Source of the DNA: Alphaproteobacteria bacterium
GTDB lineage: Bacteria; Myxococcota_A; UBA796; GCA-2862545
Assembly: GCA_020632925.1 (NCBI GenBank)
Contig: JACKER010000030.1
Coordinates: forward strand, 24,418-88,417
Reading direction: 5' to 3'
Length of the DNA stretch: 64,000 nucleotides
Positions 1-9,213 of the stretch are shown here, in pieces. The position numbers were made by a program, and so were the translations under genes. The notes below the pieces were generated by a model. That model made no database searches, was not told where the DNA came from, and worked only from the letters and a program-made list of their open reading frames with translations. Within the stretch, counting starts at the first letter, position 1, and each line of letters opens with the position of its first letter.

Positions 1-2
1 GC

Positions 3-653
3 CCCGTCAGCAGCAGCGTCGATCGGTCTCCGCCCGCGGAGGAGTTGTGGCCCGACGACCCGGGCGAGCTCGGGGGAGAGGAGGGCGGCTTCCGGGGCGC
101 GGTCGACTGGGTCACCGCGGTGGACGACCGCCTCACGTCCTTCCTCGACACGTTCCATCGCGCCGAGCCCCATCTCTCCAGGGTCGTCGAGGACCTCGAG
201 CAGGTCCGTGCGCTGCGGGCCGCGCTCCCCGCCGTCTGGCCCGCCGACGGGCTGCTCACGAGCGACTACGGCTGGCGGCGCAGCCCCTGGGACGGTCGGA
301 CCTGGACGCACCACTCGGGCGTCGACATCGGCGGCGTGAAGGGCAACGTCGTGCGCGCGTCGGCCGCGGGACGGGTGGTGCTGGCGGGCTGGGATCAGGG
401 CTACGGCAAGGCCGTCCGCATCGATCACGGCTTCGGCATCGAGACGCTGTACGCCCACAACTCGAGCTTGATGGTGGCGGTCGGCGACCGTGTCCAGGCC
501 GGTCAGCAGATCGCACGCATGGGCTCCACGGGCCGCTCCACGGGCCCGCACTGTCACTTCGAGCTGTCCATCGACGGCCACGTGGTCGATCCGCTGGACT
601 ACCTGATCGTGCCCGACGAGGCGCTGTTGCCCGGACAACGGCGCCCGCAGTAG
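3..653 (+). CDS. M23 family metallopeptidase, 3-prime part
   Basis: C-terminal part of a LysM/EnvC/NlpD-type zinc endopeptidase that cuts peptidoglycan cross-bridges in the periplasm, or of a degenerate hydrolase activator. The reading frame is open to the window edge, so the start lies upstream; the TTG at 45 has no properly spaced ribosome site. Seen: the HxxxD zinc motif as HHSGVDI (around 309-329), the beta-rich core with YGKAVRIDHG, and the second zinc motif GPHCHFEL near 546-570. Both zinc motifs are intact, so an active enzyme is likely. A helical stretch precedes the domain (about 120-230). It ends 87 bases before secA. Confidence 0.85.
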   Translation, partial: PVSSSVDRSPPAEELWPDDPGELGGEEGGFRGAVDWVTAVDDRLTSFLDTFHRAEPHLSRVVEDLEQVRALRAALPAVWPADGLLTSDYGWRRSPWDGRTWTHHSGVDIGGVKGNVVRASAAGRVVLAGWDQGYGKAVRIDHGFGIETLYAHNSSLMVAVGDRVQAGQQIARMGSTGRSTGPHCHFELSIDGHVVDPLDYLIVPDEALLPGQRRPQ

Positions 654-740
654 GTCCAGCGGGACCTTGGCGCCCGGCCCTGGGGGATTACCTTTCGCGG
701 CCGGGCTCGGCCCTTCCCATCTCCGGACGGTTGGAACACG

Positions 741-3700
741 ATGCAGACCCTGACCAATTTCGCGAAGCGGCTCTTCGGTGACGCGAACGACCGCGAGCTG
801 AAGCGCATCGATCCGCTCGTTCGGCGAATCAAGGACCTCGAGCCGCAGATGCAGGCGCTCTCCGAGGACGCGCTGCGTGGCCAGACCGCGGAGTTCAAGA
901 AGCGCATCGCCAATGGCCAGTCGCTCGACGACCTGCTTCCGGAGGCCTTCGCCACCGTCCGCGAGGTGGGCTCGCGCCTCATGGGCATGCGTCACTTCGA
1001 CAGCCAGATGATCGGTGGCATCGTTCTCCATCAGGGCAAGATCGCCGAGATGAAGACGGGCGAGGGCAAGACGCTGGTGGCGACGCTGCCGGTGTACCTG
1101 AACGCCCTGTCCGGAGAAGGCGCCCACGTCGTCACGGTCAACGACTACCTCGCTCGCCGCGACGCCGACTGGATGCGCACGCTGTACGAGTTCCTCGGCC
1201 TGTCCGTGGGCGTCATCCTGCAGAACGAGCGCAACGACGCCGTGAAGCGCGCCGCCTACCAGGCGGACATCACCTACGGGACCAACAACGAGTTCGGGTT
1301 CGACTACCTCCGCGACAACATGAAGTTCTCCGCGGACCAGATGGTCCAGCGTGGCCACGCGTTCGGCATCGTGGACGAGGTCGACTCCATCCTCATCGAC
1401 GAGGCGCGGACCCCGCTCATCATCAGCGGCCCGATGAACGCCTCGATTGACCTGTACTCGATCATCGACGCCGTGATCCCGCTGCTCCAGCGCGAGCGCG
1501 ACTTCACCGTCGACGAGAAGGCGAAGTCGGTGTCGCTGACCGACGACGGCATCACGCGGATCGAGGAGCGCCTCGGCATCAGCAACCTGTACGACCCCAA
1601 CAACATGGAGGTCCTGCACCACGTCAACCAGTCGCTCAAGGCGCACCACCTGTTCCGCCGCGATCGGGACTACGTCGTGCGGGACGGTGAGGTCGTCATC
1701 GTCGACGAGTTCACCGGTCGCCTGATGCACGGTCGCCGCTGGTCCGATGGGCTGCACCAGGCGGTCGAGGCCAAGGAGAAGGTCGACGTCCAGCAGGAGT
1801 CGCAGACCTACGCGACGATCACGTTCCAGAACCTGTTCCGGATGTACAAGAAGCTCGCCGGCATGACGGGCACCGCGGCGACGGAGGCCGCCGAGTTCGC
1901 GTCGATCTACAACCTCGACACCGTCGTCATCCCGACGAACCGACCCATCCAGCGGCTCGATCACGAGGACGTGATCTACAAGACGCAGATGGAGAAGTTC
2001 CGCGCGGTCGTCAACGAGATCGAGGAGCGGAACAAGCACGGCCAGCCCATCCTCGTGGGCACCACCTCCGTCGAGCGGTCGGAGATCGTCAGCCGTCTGC
2101 TCCAGCGCAAGGGCATCAAGCACGAGGTGCTCAACGCCAAGAACCACGCTCGCGAAGCCGAGATCGTGGCGCAGGCCGGGCGCCTCGGCGGCGTCACCAT
2201 CTCCACGAACATGGCGGGCCGCGGCACCGACATCAAGCTGGGCGGCGATGCCGAGAAGCTCGCGCGGGCCCAGCACGACCCCGAGGTCGACGCCGACGCC
2301 CACGCCCAGGCCTTCGCGTACTGGGAGGAGAGCTGCAAGCTCGAGAAGGTCAAGGTCCTCGAGGCGGGTGGGCTCTTCATCATCGGCACCGAGCGGCACG
2401 AGTCGCGCCGGGTCGACAACCAGCTGCGTGGTCGGTCGGGCCGCCAGGGCGATCCGGGCGGGTCGCGGTTCTACCTCTCGCTCGAGGACGACCTCCTCCG
2501 CATCTTCGGGTCCGACAAGGTGACGGTGTGGATGGAGCGCATGGGGCTCGAGGACGACGAGCCCATCGAGCACCGCTGGATCACGCGGGCCGTCGAGAAC
2601 GCGCAGATCAAGGTCGAGGGGCACAACTTCAACATCCGGAAGAACCTCCTCGAGTACGACGACGTCATGAACTACCAGCGCAAGGGGGTCTACGAGATCC
2701 GCCGACGAGCGCTGAAGGGCGACAGCATCCTCGAGATGGTGCGCGAGTCGCTGGACAACATCGTCCAGGACATGATGGACGACTTCCTGGTCGAGGGTCT
2801 GCGCCCCGAGCACTGGAACATCGGTGGGTTGCGCGACAACCTCAAGCGGGTGTTCGAGGTCGAGTGGACCGAGACCGACGATCAGCTGCGGGACATGTCG
2901 CGCGACGAGCTCCGCAACCGGATCAAGTCGGCCGGGCACGCGGGCCTGGACGGTGTGGTGGAGCGCTTCGGCGACGAAGCCTTCCGGGGCACTGCGCGGA
3001 TGCTCCTGCTGCAGTTCACGGACAGCCTGTGGAAGGACCACCTGCTCGCGCTCGATCGGCTGCGTCAGGGCGTCGGCCTCCGTGGCTACGGTCAGCGCAA
3101 CCCGCTGCTGGAGTACAAGCGGGAGGCACTGCAGATGTACCTGCAGATGTCCGCGATGCGCGACGAGATGGTGGTCACGCGGTTGTTCCACATGGACCCC
3201 GCCGTGGCCCAGGCCGCTGCCGGCTCCGCGAGCAAGAGCACCGCTCGAAAGCTGCAGAGCGGGACCTTCCGTCCGGCGATGGACCTGATGTCGGCGGCGG
3301 CCCGCGCCGCCAAGAGCGGAGAGGCCGCACAGCCCGCTGCCGCTCCGGAACCTGCGCCCCTGCCGCCGCCCCCCGAGCCCGAGCCCGCTCCCGCGCCGAC
3401 CCGCCCGCCGCAGCCCGGCGAGGAGGCGCGACTGTTCGCGCACCACTTCCAGCTCCGTCGCAACGACCCGTGCCCCTGCGGCTCGGGGAAGAAGTTCAAG
3501 AAGTGCTGCTACGACGAGAACTGGGTGCCGCCCGCCGGCGAGGAGCCCCAGCCCGACGAGGTCGCAGCCGCTGCGGACGCGGTGTCCGAGCCCGATCCGG
3601 ACTCGGGCGTGGTGTCCGAGGGGATGGACCTCGGTGATCTCGGGTCGGCCGTGTCCGAACAGGAGCGGGAGCCCTCCCTGCCCGCGGGCTCGATGCCCGA

Positions 3701-3746
3701 CGAGGAGCCCCCGACCGATCAGGGCGAGGAGCCTCGCACCTTCTGA
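741..3746 (+). CDS. secA: Preprotein translocase ATPase SecA
   Basis: Motor of the Sec pathway that drives unfolded preproteins through SecYEG. The 1001-residue product has the Walker A region TGEGKTLVA (about residue 108), the DEVDSILIDEART Walker B block, the preprotein-binding region, the NMAGRGTDI motif of the second nucleotide-binding fold, and the zinc-binding SEC-C motif CPCGSGKKFKKCC (about residues 911-923). Usually SEC-C is the extreme C terminus; here about 78 mostly acidic, Pro-rich residues follow it. A long Pro/Ala linker precedes SEC-C. ATG start. Appears monocistronic: a GC-rich hairpin follows the stop. Confidence 0.98.
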   Translation: MQTLTNFAKRLFGDANDRELKRIDPLVRRIKDLEPQMQALSEDALRGQTAEFKKRIANGQSLDDLLPEAFATVREVGSRLMGMRHFDSQMIGGIVLHQGKIAEMKTGEGKTLVATLPVYLNALSGEGAHVVTVNDYLARRDADWMRTLYEFLGLSVGVILQNERNDAVKRAAYQADITYGTNNEFGFDYLRDNMKFSADQMVQRGHAFGIVDEVDSILIDEARTPLIISGPMNASIDLYSIIDAVIPLLQRERDFTVDEKAKSVSLTDDGITRIEERLGISNLYDPNNMEVLHHVNQSLKAHHLFRRDRDYVVRDGEVVIVDEFTGRLMHGRRWSDGLHQAVEAKEKVDVQQESQTYATITFQNLFRMYKKLAGMTGTAATEAAEFASIYNLDTVVIPTNRPIQRLDHEDVIYKTQMEKFRAVVNEIEERNKHGQPILVGTTSVERSEIVSRLLQRKGIKHEVLNAKNHAREAEIVAQAGRLGGVTISTNMAGRGTDIKLGGDAEKLARAQHDPEVDADAHAQAFAYWEESCKLEKVKVLEAGGLFIIGTERHESRRVDNQLRGRSGRQGDPGGSRFYLSLEDDLLRIFGSDKVTVWMERMGLEDDEPIEHRWITRAVENAQIKVEGHNFNIRKNLLEYDDVMNYQRKGVYEIRRRALKGDSILEMVRESLDNIVQDMMDDFLVEGLRPEHWNIGGLRDNLKRVFEVEWTETDDQLRDMSRDELRNRIKSAGHAGLDGVVERFGDEAFRGTARMLLLQFTDSLWKDHLLALDRLRQGVGLRGYGQRNPLLEYKREALQMYLQMSAMRDEMVVTRLFHMDPAVAQAAAGSASKSTARKLQSGTFRPAMDLMSAAARAAKSGEAAQPAAAPEPAPLPPPPEPEPAPAPTRPPQPGEEARLFAHHFQLRRNDPCPCGSGKKFKKCCYDENWVPPAGEEPQPDEVAAAADAVSEPDPDSGVVSEGMDLGDLGSAVSEQEREPSLPAGSMPDEEPPTDQGEEPRTF

Positions 3747-3754
3747 GCAGCGGT

Positions 3755-3787
3755 GGCCCCCCCGTGCCCCTCGTGCTACGGGGGGCC
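3755..3787 (+). terminator. GC-rich hairpin after secA
   Basis: An 8-base perfect inverted repeat, GGCCCCCC at 3755-3762 and GGGGGGCC at 3780-3787, with a 17-base loop, begins 9 bases after the secA stop. No T-tract follows, so it may be a weak or Rho-assisted terminator, or a transcript-stabilising structure. Confidence 0.4.
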
Positions 3788-3935
3788 TCCTGCGCGCTCA
3801 CGTGCGCAGAGACCACCACGCCGGATCCCTGGCGCTCCCGGACCTCCGGGCGCTCCGAGACCCCCGACGATCCCCGGTGCCCGCGCGAGCGGGTCGGATC
3901 GGCGGGCCGGCGGACGACCAACCATCGAGGACATC

Positions 3936-4733
3936 ATGAACGTCTCCCTGCGCGACCTCCTCCAGGCCGGTGTGCACTTCGGTCACCAGACCCGGCGCTG
4001 GAACCCCAAGATGAAGCCGTACATCTACGGCGCCAAGAACGGGGTCCACATCATCGACCTCCAGCGCACCGCGCGCGGCCTGGTCGACGCCTCCCGCTTC
4101 CTGACCCAGACCGTCGCTCACGGTGGCACGGTGCTGTTCGTCGGGACCAAGCGCGCCGCCCGCGACATCGTCGCCGAGGAGGCCGGCCGCTGCCAGATGT
4201 TCTACGTGAACAACCGCTGGCTCGGTGGGACCCTCACCAACTGGCAGACGGTCAAGAAGTCGATCGATCGCCTGGTCCAGCTCGAGAAGGCCCGTGACGA
4301 GGGCCGCTTCGACGTGCTGACCAAGAAGGAGGCGCTCGGCGCCCACCGCGAGATCGAGAAGATGAACGTCAACCTCGGCGGCATCAAGGGCATGCGCGGC
4401 CTGCCGTCCGCGATGTTCATCATCGACCCCAAGAAGGAGCACATCGCCGTCAAGGAGGCGAACTCCCTGGGCATCCCGGTGGTCGCGCTGTGCGACACCA
4501 ACTGCGACCCGAGCGGCATCCAGTACGTGGTCCCGGGCAACGACGACGCGATCAAGTCCATCCGGCTGTTCACGACCGCCATCGCGGACTCGGTCGGCGA
4601 GGGTCGTTCCGCGTCCACCGGCCGGTCCTCGCAGCAGGCGGCCTATGTCGGTGCCGAGGACGACGAGGCGGCCGATGTCGAGGTCGTCAAGCGGTACTCG
4701 GCCGAGCCCGAGGAAGAGGCTCAGGACAACTGA
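3936..4733 (+). CDS. rpsB: 30S ribosomal protein S2
   Basis: S2 of the small subunit, 265 residues from ATG 3936 (N terminus MNVSLRDLLQAGVHFGHQT, the family's conserved opening). The frame is open further upstream, but that part does not resemble S2. Conserved blocks include WNPKMKPYIYGAKNG, NNRWLGGTLTNW and the AIKSIRLF region; the C-terminal tail is acidic. It opens the run rpsB-tsf-frr-uppS-cdsA-rseP-tsaB. The 189-base GC-rich leader (3747-3935) has room for a promoter and for S2 autoregulation, but I see no clear -35/-10 pair. Confidence 0.97.
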   Translation: MNVSLRDLLQAGVHFGHQTRRWNPKMKPYIYGAKNGVHIIDLQRTARGLVDASRFLTQTVAHGGTVLFVGTKRAARDIVAEEAGRCQMFYVNNRWLGGTLTNWQTVKKSIDRLVQLEKARDEGRFDVLTKKEALGAHREIEKMNVNLGGIKGMRGLPSAMFIIDPKKEHIAVKEANSLGIPVVALCDTNCDPSGIQYVVPGNDDAIKSIRLFTTAIADSVGEGRSASTGRSSQQAAYVGAEDDEAADVEVVKRYSAEPEEEAQDN

Positions 4734-4814
4734 GCTCGACGCGCCGGGGTCCCATCGCGGATCCCGGCCATCCAACTACATCAACCGATTCGTTTCGTCT
4801 GGCGGAGAACCACC

Positions 4815-5459
4815 ATGGGTGCGGCTGACATCAAGACCCTGCGCGAGCGCACCGGCGCAGGCATCCTGGACTGCAAGAAGGCTCTGGCCGAGTCCGGGGA
4901 CGACCTCGAGAAGGCGATCGACTGGCTGCGCGCCAAGGGCATCTCGAACGCAGCCAAGAAGTCCGCGCGGGCGGCCACCGAGGGCCTGGTGGTCTCCTAC
5001 ATCCACGCCGGCGGCAAGATCGGCGTGCTCCTCGAAGTGAACTGCGAGACCGACTTCGTCGCGATCAACGACAACTTCAAGGCGCTCTGCAACGACATCG
5101 CGATGCACATCGCGGCCGCCGCGCCGGAGTACGTGCAGCGCGAGGACGTGCCGGCCGACGCGATCGAGCGCGAGAAGGAGATCCAGAAGGCCCGCGTGAT
5201 CGAGGAGGGCAAGCCCGCCGCGGTCGCCGAGCGGATCGTCGAGGGTCGGATGGGCAAGTTCTACGAGGAGAGCTGTCTCCTCGAGCAGAAGTTCATCAAG
5301 GACGACTCCAAGACCGTCAAGGACGTCCTGACCGACGCCGTGGCCAAGATCGGCGAGAACATCAAGGTCCGCCGGTTCGCCCGCTACGTGCTGGGTGAGG
5401 GCCTCGAGAAGAAGTCCGCCGACTTCGCGGCCGAGGTCGCGGCCCAGCTGGGGAACTGA
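4815..5459 (+). CDS. tsf: Translation elongation factor Ts
   Basis: Guanine-nucleotide exchange factor for EF-Tu. 214 residues, from ATG 4815 after a GGAG site. The N-terminal UBA-like domain has LRERTGAGILDCKKAL with the diagnostic family signature; the middle carries NCETDFVAIND, which contacts EF-Tu. Length matches the shorter Ts class typical of thermophiles and many deltaproteobacteria rather than the 283-residue E. coli form. Lies 81 bases after rpsB and 2 bases before frr; pyrH, which commonly sits between them, is not here. Confidence 0.96.
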   Translation: MGAADIKTLRERTGAGILDCKKALAESGDDLEKAIDWLRAKGISNAAKKSARAATEGLVVSYIHAGGKIGVLLEVNCETDFVAINDNFKALCNDIAMHIAAAAPEYVQREDVPADAIEREKEIQKARVIEEGKPAAVAERIVEGRMGKFYEESCLLEQKFIKDDSKTVKDVLTDAVAKIGENIKVRRFARYVLGEGLEKKSADFAAEVAAQLGN

Positions 5460-5461
5460 GC

Positions 5462-6022
5462 ATGGACGAGTACCTCGAGGCCCTCGATGGGGACATGGAG
5501 CAGGCGCTCGAGGCACTCGGTCGCGAGCTCTCCAAGGTCCGCACGGGCCGTGCCACGCCGAAGCTCGTCGACGGCGTGGTGGTCCCGGTCGCGTCCTACG
5601 GCACGTCGATGCCGATCAACCAGCTCGCCACGATCCAGGCGCCGGACGCCCGGCTGCTGACGATCACGCCCTGGGACAAGGGCACCATCTCGGACATCGA
5701 GCGCGCCATCCTGGCTGCCGGCCTCGGGCTCAACCCGAGCAACGACGGCCAGCTCATCCGGGTCCCCGTTCCGCCGCTCACGCAGGAACGTCGGCGAGAG
5801 CTGGTGAAGATGGCCAAGAAGGCAGGTGAGGACTCCAAGATCCGCATCCGCCACATCCGCCGCGAGTACAACGACATGTTCAAGGCGGGTGAGAAGGACG
5901 GCGACATCTCCGAGGACGACTGCCGCCGCCTGCTGGAGAAGGTCCAGACCGCGACGGACGCGTTCGTCGCCCGGGTGGACGAGGTGGTCGCGAAGAAGGA
6001 GGCCGAGGTCCTGGAGGTCTGA
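5462..6022 (+). CDS. frr: Ribosome recycling factor
   Basis: Splits post-termination ribosomes with EF-G. 186 residues, full family length. Seen: the three-helix-bundle sequence with LSKVRTGRATPKLVDG near the N terminus, the beta-sandwich region YGTSMPINQLATI, and the C-terminal helix IRIRHIRREYNDMFK. Its ATG follows the tsf stop by 2 bases, and its TGA shares one base with the uppS ATG, so translation of tsf, frr and uppS is probably coupled. Confidence 0.97.
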   Translation: MDEYLEALDGDMEQALEALGRELSKVRTGRATPKLVDGVVVPVASYGTSMPINQLATIQAPDARLLTITPWDKGTISDIERAILAAGLGLNPSNDGQLIRVPVPPLTQERRRELVKMAKKAGEDSKIRIRHIRREYNDMFKAGEKDGDISEDDCRRLLEKVQTATDAFVARVDEVVAKKEAEVLEV

Positions 6023-6750
6023 TGCAGCCCCCCGTTCCGACGCACCTCGCGGTCATCATGGACGGCAACGGGCGCTGGGCCACCGAGCGTGGTCTGCCCC
6101 GTTCCGCGGGTCACGAAGCCGGTGCGGACAGCGTCCGCGAGATCACGCGCGCGTGCCGGCGGAAGGGGATCCGGTACCTCACGCTGTACAGCTTCTCGAC
6201 GGAGAACTGGGGTCGACCCGAGGACGAGGTCGACACGCTGATGGCGCTGCTCGCCCGGTACCTCGTGGAGGAGCGGGACGAGATGATGGACAACGGTGTC
6301 CGGCTCCAGGGCATCGGTGAGCTCGACCGCCTCCCGAAGTACGTCCGGACGCTGCTCGAGGAGGCGACACGCATCACGGCGGACAACGAGGGCCTGCTGC
6401 TCACGCTGGCGCTCTCGTACGGCTCGCGCGCCGAGATCGTGGATTCGATGCGCTTCCTCGCCCGCGAGGTGGAAGCGGGCCGGCTGCGTCCCGAGGACAT
6501 CGACGAGACCGCGATCGGCGCCCACCTGTACACCGCCGGTATGCCGGATCCGGACCTGCTCGTCCGCACCAGCGGCGAGATGCGGCTGTCGAACTTCCTG
6601 CTGTGGCAGGTCGCGTACGCCGAGCTCTACGTCACGGACGTGATGTGGCCGGACTTCCGGTCCCCCCAGCTCGAGGAGGCCCTCGAGTCCTATGCCCGCC
6701 GCCAGCGGCGCTTCGGGAAGACGGGTGCGCAGCTGGAGTCCGGCGCGTGA
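6022..6750 (+). CDS. uppS: Isoprenyl transferase (undecaprenyl diphosphate synthase)
   Basis: Cis-prenyltransferase making the C55 lipid carrier used for peptidoglycan and LPS. 242 residues. Signature MDGNGRWA near residue 13 contains the catalytic Asp; LYSFSTENWGRP and the C-terminal RTSGEMRLSNFLLWQ block (isopentenyl diphosphate site) are intact. It precedes cdsA as in many bacteria; the stop overlaps the cdsA GTG by four bases. Confidence 0.96.
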   Translation: MQPPVPTHLAVIMDGNGRWATERGLPRSAGHEAGADSVREITRACRRKGIRYLTLYSFSTENWGRPEDEVDTLMALLARYLVEERDEMMDNGVRLQGIGELDRLPKYVRTLLEEATRITADNEGLLLTLALSYGSRAEIVDSMRFLAREVEAGRLRPEDIDETAIGAHLYTAGMPDPDLLVRTSGEMRLSNFLLWQVAYAELYVTDVMWPDFRSPQLEEALESYARRQRRFGKTGAQLESGA

Positions 6751-7544
6751 CCCAGCGCCTGCTCGCCGCGCTGGTCGGGCTCGCGATCCTGCTCCCCGCG
6801 GTGGTGTGGGGCGGCGTGATCGCGGCGGACGTGATCGTGGTCGTCGCGGCGATGATCTGCGTCGCGGAGTACGCCGCGATGGCCTTTCCCGACGATCGGT
6901 GGTGGAAGGGCGGGTTCCTGACGCTCGCGTGGGCGGCGATGCACGTCTCCCAGGTGTACGGCCCACCCGGATCGAGCGGCGTGGTGGTGTTGCTCGTGGT
7001 CCTCGCGGCCATGATCTTCATGACCTTCCGTCCTGGAGAGACGCTCGACCGTGCCGCGGATGATGCCGGGCGCCTCGCCCTCGGCATCGTGTGGCTCTCC
7101 TTCCTCTCGGCGCTGTCCCTGCTCCGTCGCGCGGACCACGGCCTGGCCTGGATCTTCCTGGTCCTCACCGTGTCCTGGCTGGGCGACACCGGCGGGTACT
7201 TCGCGGGGCGCTTCCTCGGGAAGCACCCGCTGTACCCGAAGGTGAGCCCCAAGAAGACGTGGGAGGGGGTCGCGGGCGGCGTTATCTTCGCTACTGTGGG
7301 TACCTACGTCGTTCGCGCGCTCGGTATGCCGGATCTCCCCGTCTGGGCGCCGTTGGTCCTCGGGCCGGTGCTCTGCGTGACGGGCGTGGTCGGCGACCTG
7401 TCGGAGTCGTTGCTGAAGCGCGCCTTCGGCGTGAAGGACTCCGGTTGGATCATGCCGGGCCACGGTGGGATGCTGGACAGGATCGACAGCGTGCTCTTCG
7501 TGGCGCCCGTTGCGCTCGCGTGGGTCACCTTCGTGGGAGGCTGA
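6747..7544 (+). CDS. cdsA: Phosphatidate cytidylyltransferase
   Basis: Integral membrane enzyme converting phosphatidate and CTP to CDP-diacylglycerol, the precursor of all phospholipids. Start chosen at GTG 6747 (GTGA overlap with uppS), giving 265 residues; the open frame upstream is uppS read out of frame. Multiple hydrophobic helices are visible, and the CDS signature runs SLLKRAFGVKDSG..MPGHGGMLDRIDS near the C terminus with its metal-binding Asp residues. Followed by rseP after 4 bases; dxr, often between cdsA and rseP, is absent. Confidence 0.95.
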   Translation: MTQRLLAALVGLAILLPAVVWGGVIAADVIVVVAAMICVAEYAAMAFPDDRWWKGGFLTLAWAAMHVSQVYGPPGSSGVVVLLVVLAAMIFMTFRPGETLDRAADDAGRLALGIVWLSFLSALSLLRRADHGLAWIFLVLTVSWLGDTGGYFAGRFLGKHPLYPKVSPKKTWEGVAGGVIFATVGTYVVRALGMPDLPVWAPLVLGPVLCVTGVVGDLSESLLKRAFGVKDSGWIMPGHGGMLDRIDSVLFVAPVALAWVTFVGG

Positions 7545-7548
7545 ACCG

Positions 7549-9213
7549 GTGGAGATGCTGACCTGGGGCCTGTCCTTCGGCGTGATGGTCTGCGTCCTCG
7601 TGGTGGTCCACGAGGCGGGTCACTACCTCGCGGCGAAGGCCTTCGGCATCGGCGCCCCCGTGTTCTCCATCGGCATCGGCCCGCCGCTGCTACGCCTGTT
7701 CCACTGGCGTGGGACGGACTTCGTCGTCTCCGGCCTCCCGATCGGTGGGTACGTGAAGCTCGCGGGCGCTGATCCCTTCGGGGAAGAGGACCCGGACACC
7801 TTCGTCGACCCCAGCCAGGACTTCATGCGGCGCCCCGTCTGGCAGCGCTTCATCGTCATGCTGGCGGGTCCGCTGATGAACCTGGTGTTGCCCTACGTCC
7901 TGCTCACCGCGGTCTTCATGACCGGGGAGCCGCAGGCGGACAACTCCGTCGGCACCGTCATCCCCGACACCCCCGCGGCCCGTGCGGGCATCCGCCCCGG
8001 CGATCGGGTCGTGTCCGTCGACGGGCAGCCGGTCGAGGTGTGGAACGATCTGTTGCGGGAGCTCGACGACAAGGTCGGCCAGCCGTTCGTCCTCGGACTC
8101 GAGCGTGGCGCTGCGCACCTCGACGTGACCCTCCCCGCGGACGCCGTGCGCCTCGACATGGACGGGCTGACGGACACCGAGGCCCTCGGCGTCTTCAGCT
8201 CGCGGCGCTCGCCGCGCATCGGCGTGAGCGACATCGACTCACCCGCCTGGATCGCCGGGCTCCGGCCCGGGGACGGGATCGTGGCGGTCGACGGCCAGCC
8301 GGTGGACTCCTGGGAGGAGATGATCGCGGCGCTCACACCCGATCGCGAGCACCTGGTGAAGCGCGCCAGGGCCGTGGAGGGTGGGCTCGAGCACTCCGAG
8401 GTCACGCTGAAGCCGACGGGTTGGGTGGCGCCGCGTCCCGAGCGGGATCCGAACCCGTGGGGTCTCGTGCACGCCAGCGTGTTCGTCGGGACGGTGCTCG
8501 AAGGGTCCGCCGCGGCAGAGGCCGGCTTCCAGGTCGGCGACCGCATCCTGGAGATGGATGGGCAGACCATCGACTCCTGGACGAAGGTGCTCGCGCTGGG
8601 GTGGGCCACGACCGACGGCGTGACCGAGCAGAACGCGGTCGCACGCGAGATCACGGTCGTGCTCCACCGCGCGGGTCAGACGATCACCCTTCACCTCGTG
8701 CCGAAGGTCCAGCGCGAGTTCTTCAACGGGGTGGTGCGGTACCGCCCGATCATGGGCGTCCGCCAGTACTCCCAGACGTACGTGAACGGCCCGCAGATCA
8801 AGAAGTTCTACCCGATCACCCAGGCCGTCGGTCGCGCCGTCGAGGAGACGAACCTCGTCTTCGGGAAGACCTTCGGCGTGCTCGAGGGGCTGCTCCTCGG
8901 TCAGGTCAAGGTGAGCGAGGGGCTCGGTGGCCCGGTCGCCATCTTCCAGGTCGCCGGTGACTCCGCCAAGGAGGGCGTGTTCGCCTTCGTCCGCATGATG
9001 GCGATGATCAGCGTCAGCCTCGGCATCGTGAACCTGCTGCCGGTCCCCGTGCTCGACGGTGGCCAGATCACCGTCTACGGGATCGAGGCCATCCGCGGCC
9101 GTCCGCTGCCGCTGCGGATCCGCGAGCGCATCCAGATGGCGGGGTTCCTGGTGCTCACCGCGGTCTTCCTGATGGTCACCGTGCTGGACGTGCAGCGGCT
9201 GTTCCAGGGATGA
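7549..9213 (+). CDS. rseP: RIP zinc metalloprotease, RseP/S2P family, with three PDZ modules
   Basis: Site-2 intramembrane protease that typically cleaves anti-sigma factors and remnant signal peptides. GTG 7549 is preceded by GGGAGG at 8-base spacing; ATG 7555 is an alternative. The 554 residues exceed the usual roughly 450. HEAGH (about residue 21) in the first membrane helix and LDGGQ near residue 502 supply zinc ligands. Three successive PDZ-like carboxylate-binding repeats are readable (starting about residues 134, 224 and 313: PAARAGIRPGDRV, PAWIAGLRPGDGI, AAAEAGFQVGDRI), where E. coli RseP has two. The stop overlaps tsaB (ATGA). Confidence 0.93.
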   Translation: MEMLTWGLSFGVMVCVLVVVHEAGHYLAAKAFGIGAPVFSIGIGPPLLRLFHWRGTDFVVSGLPIGGYVKLAGADPFGEEDPDTFVDPSQDFMRRPVWQRFIVMLAGPLMNLVLPYVLLTAVFMTGEPQADNSVGTVIPDTPAARAGIRPGDRVVSVDGQPVEVWNDLLRELDDKVGQPFVLGLERGAAHLDVTLPADAVRLDMDGLTDTEALGVFSSRRSPRIGVSDIDSPAWIAGLRPGDGIVAVDGQPVDSWEEMIAALTPDREHLVKRARAVEGGLEHSEVTLKPTGWVAPRPERDPNPWGLVHASVFVGTVLEGSAAAEAGFQVGDRILEMDGQTIDSWTKVLALGWATTDGVTEQNAVAREITVVLHRAGQTITLHLVPKVQREFFNGVVRYRPIMGVRQYSQTYVNGPQIKKFYPITQAVGRAVEETNLVFGKTFGVLEGLLLGQVKVSEGLGGPVAIFQVAGDSAKEGVFAFVRMMAMISVSLGIVNLLPVPVLDGGQITVYGIEAIRGRPLPLRIRERIQMAGFLVLTAVFLMVTVLDVQRLFQG

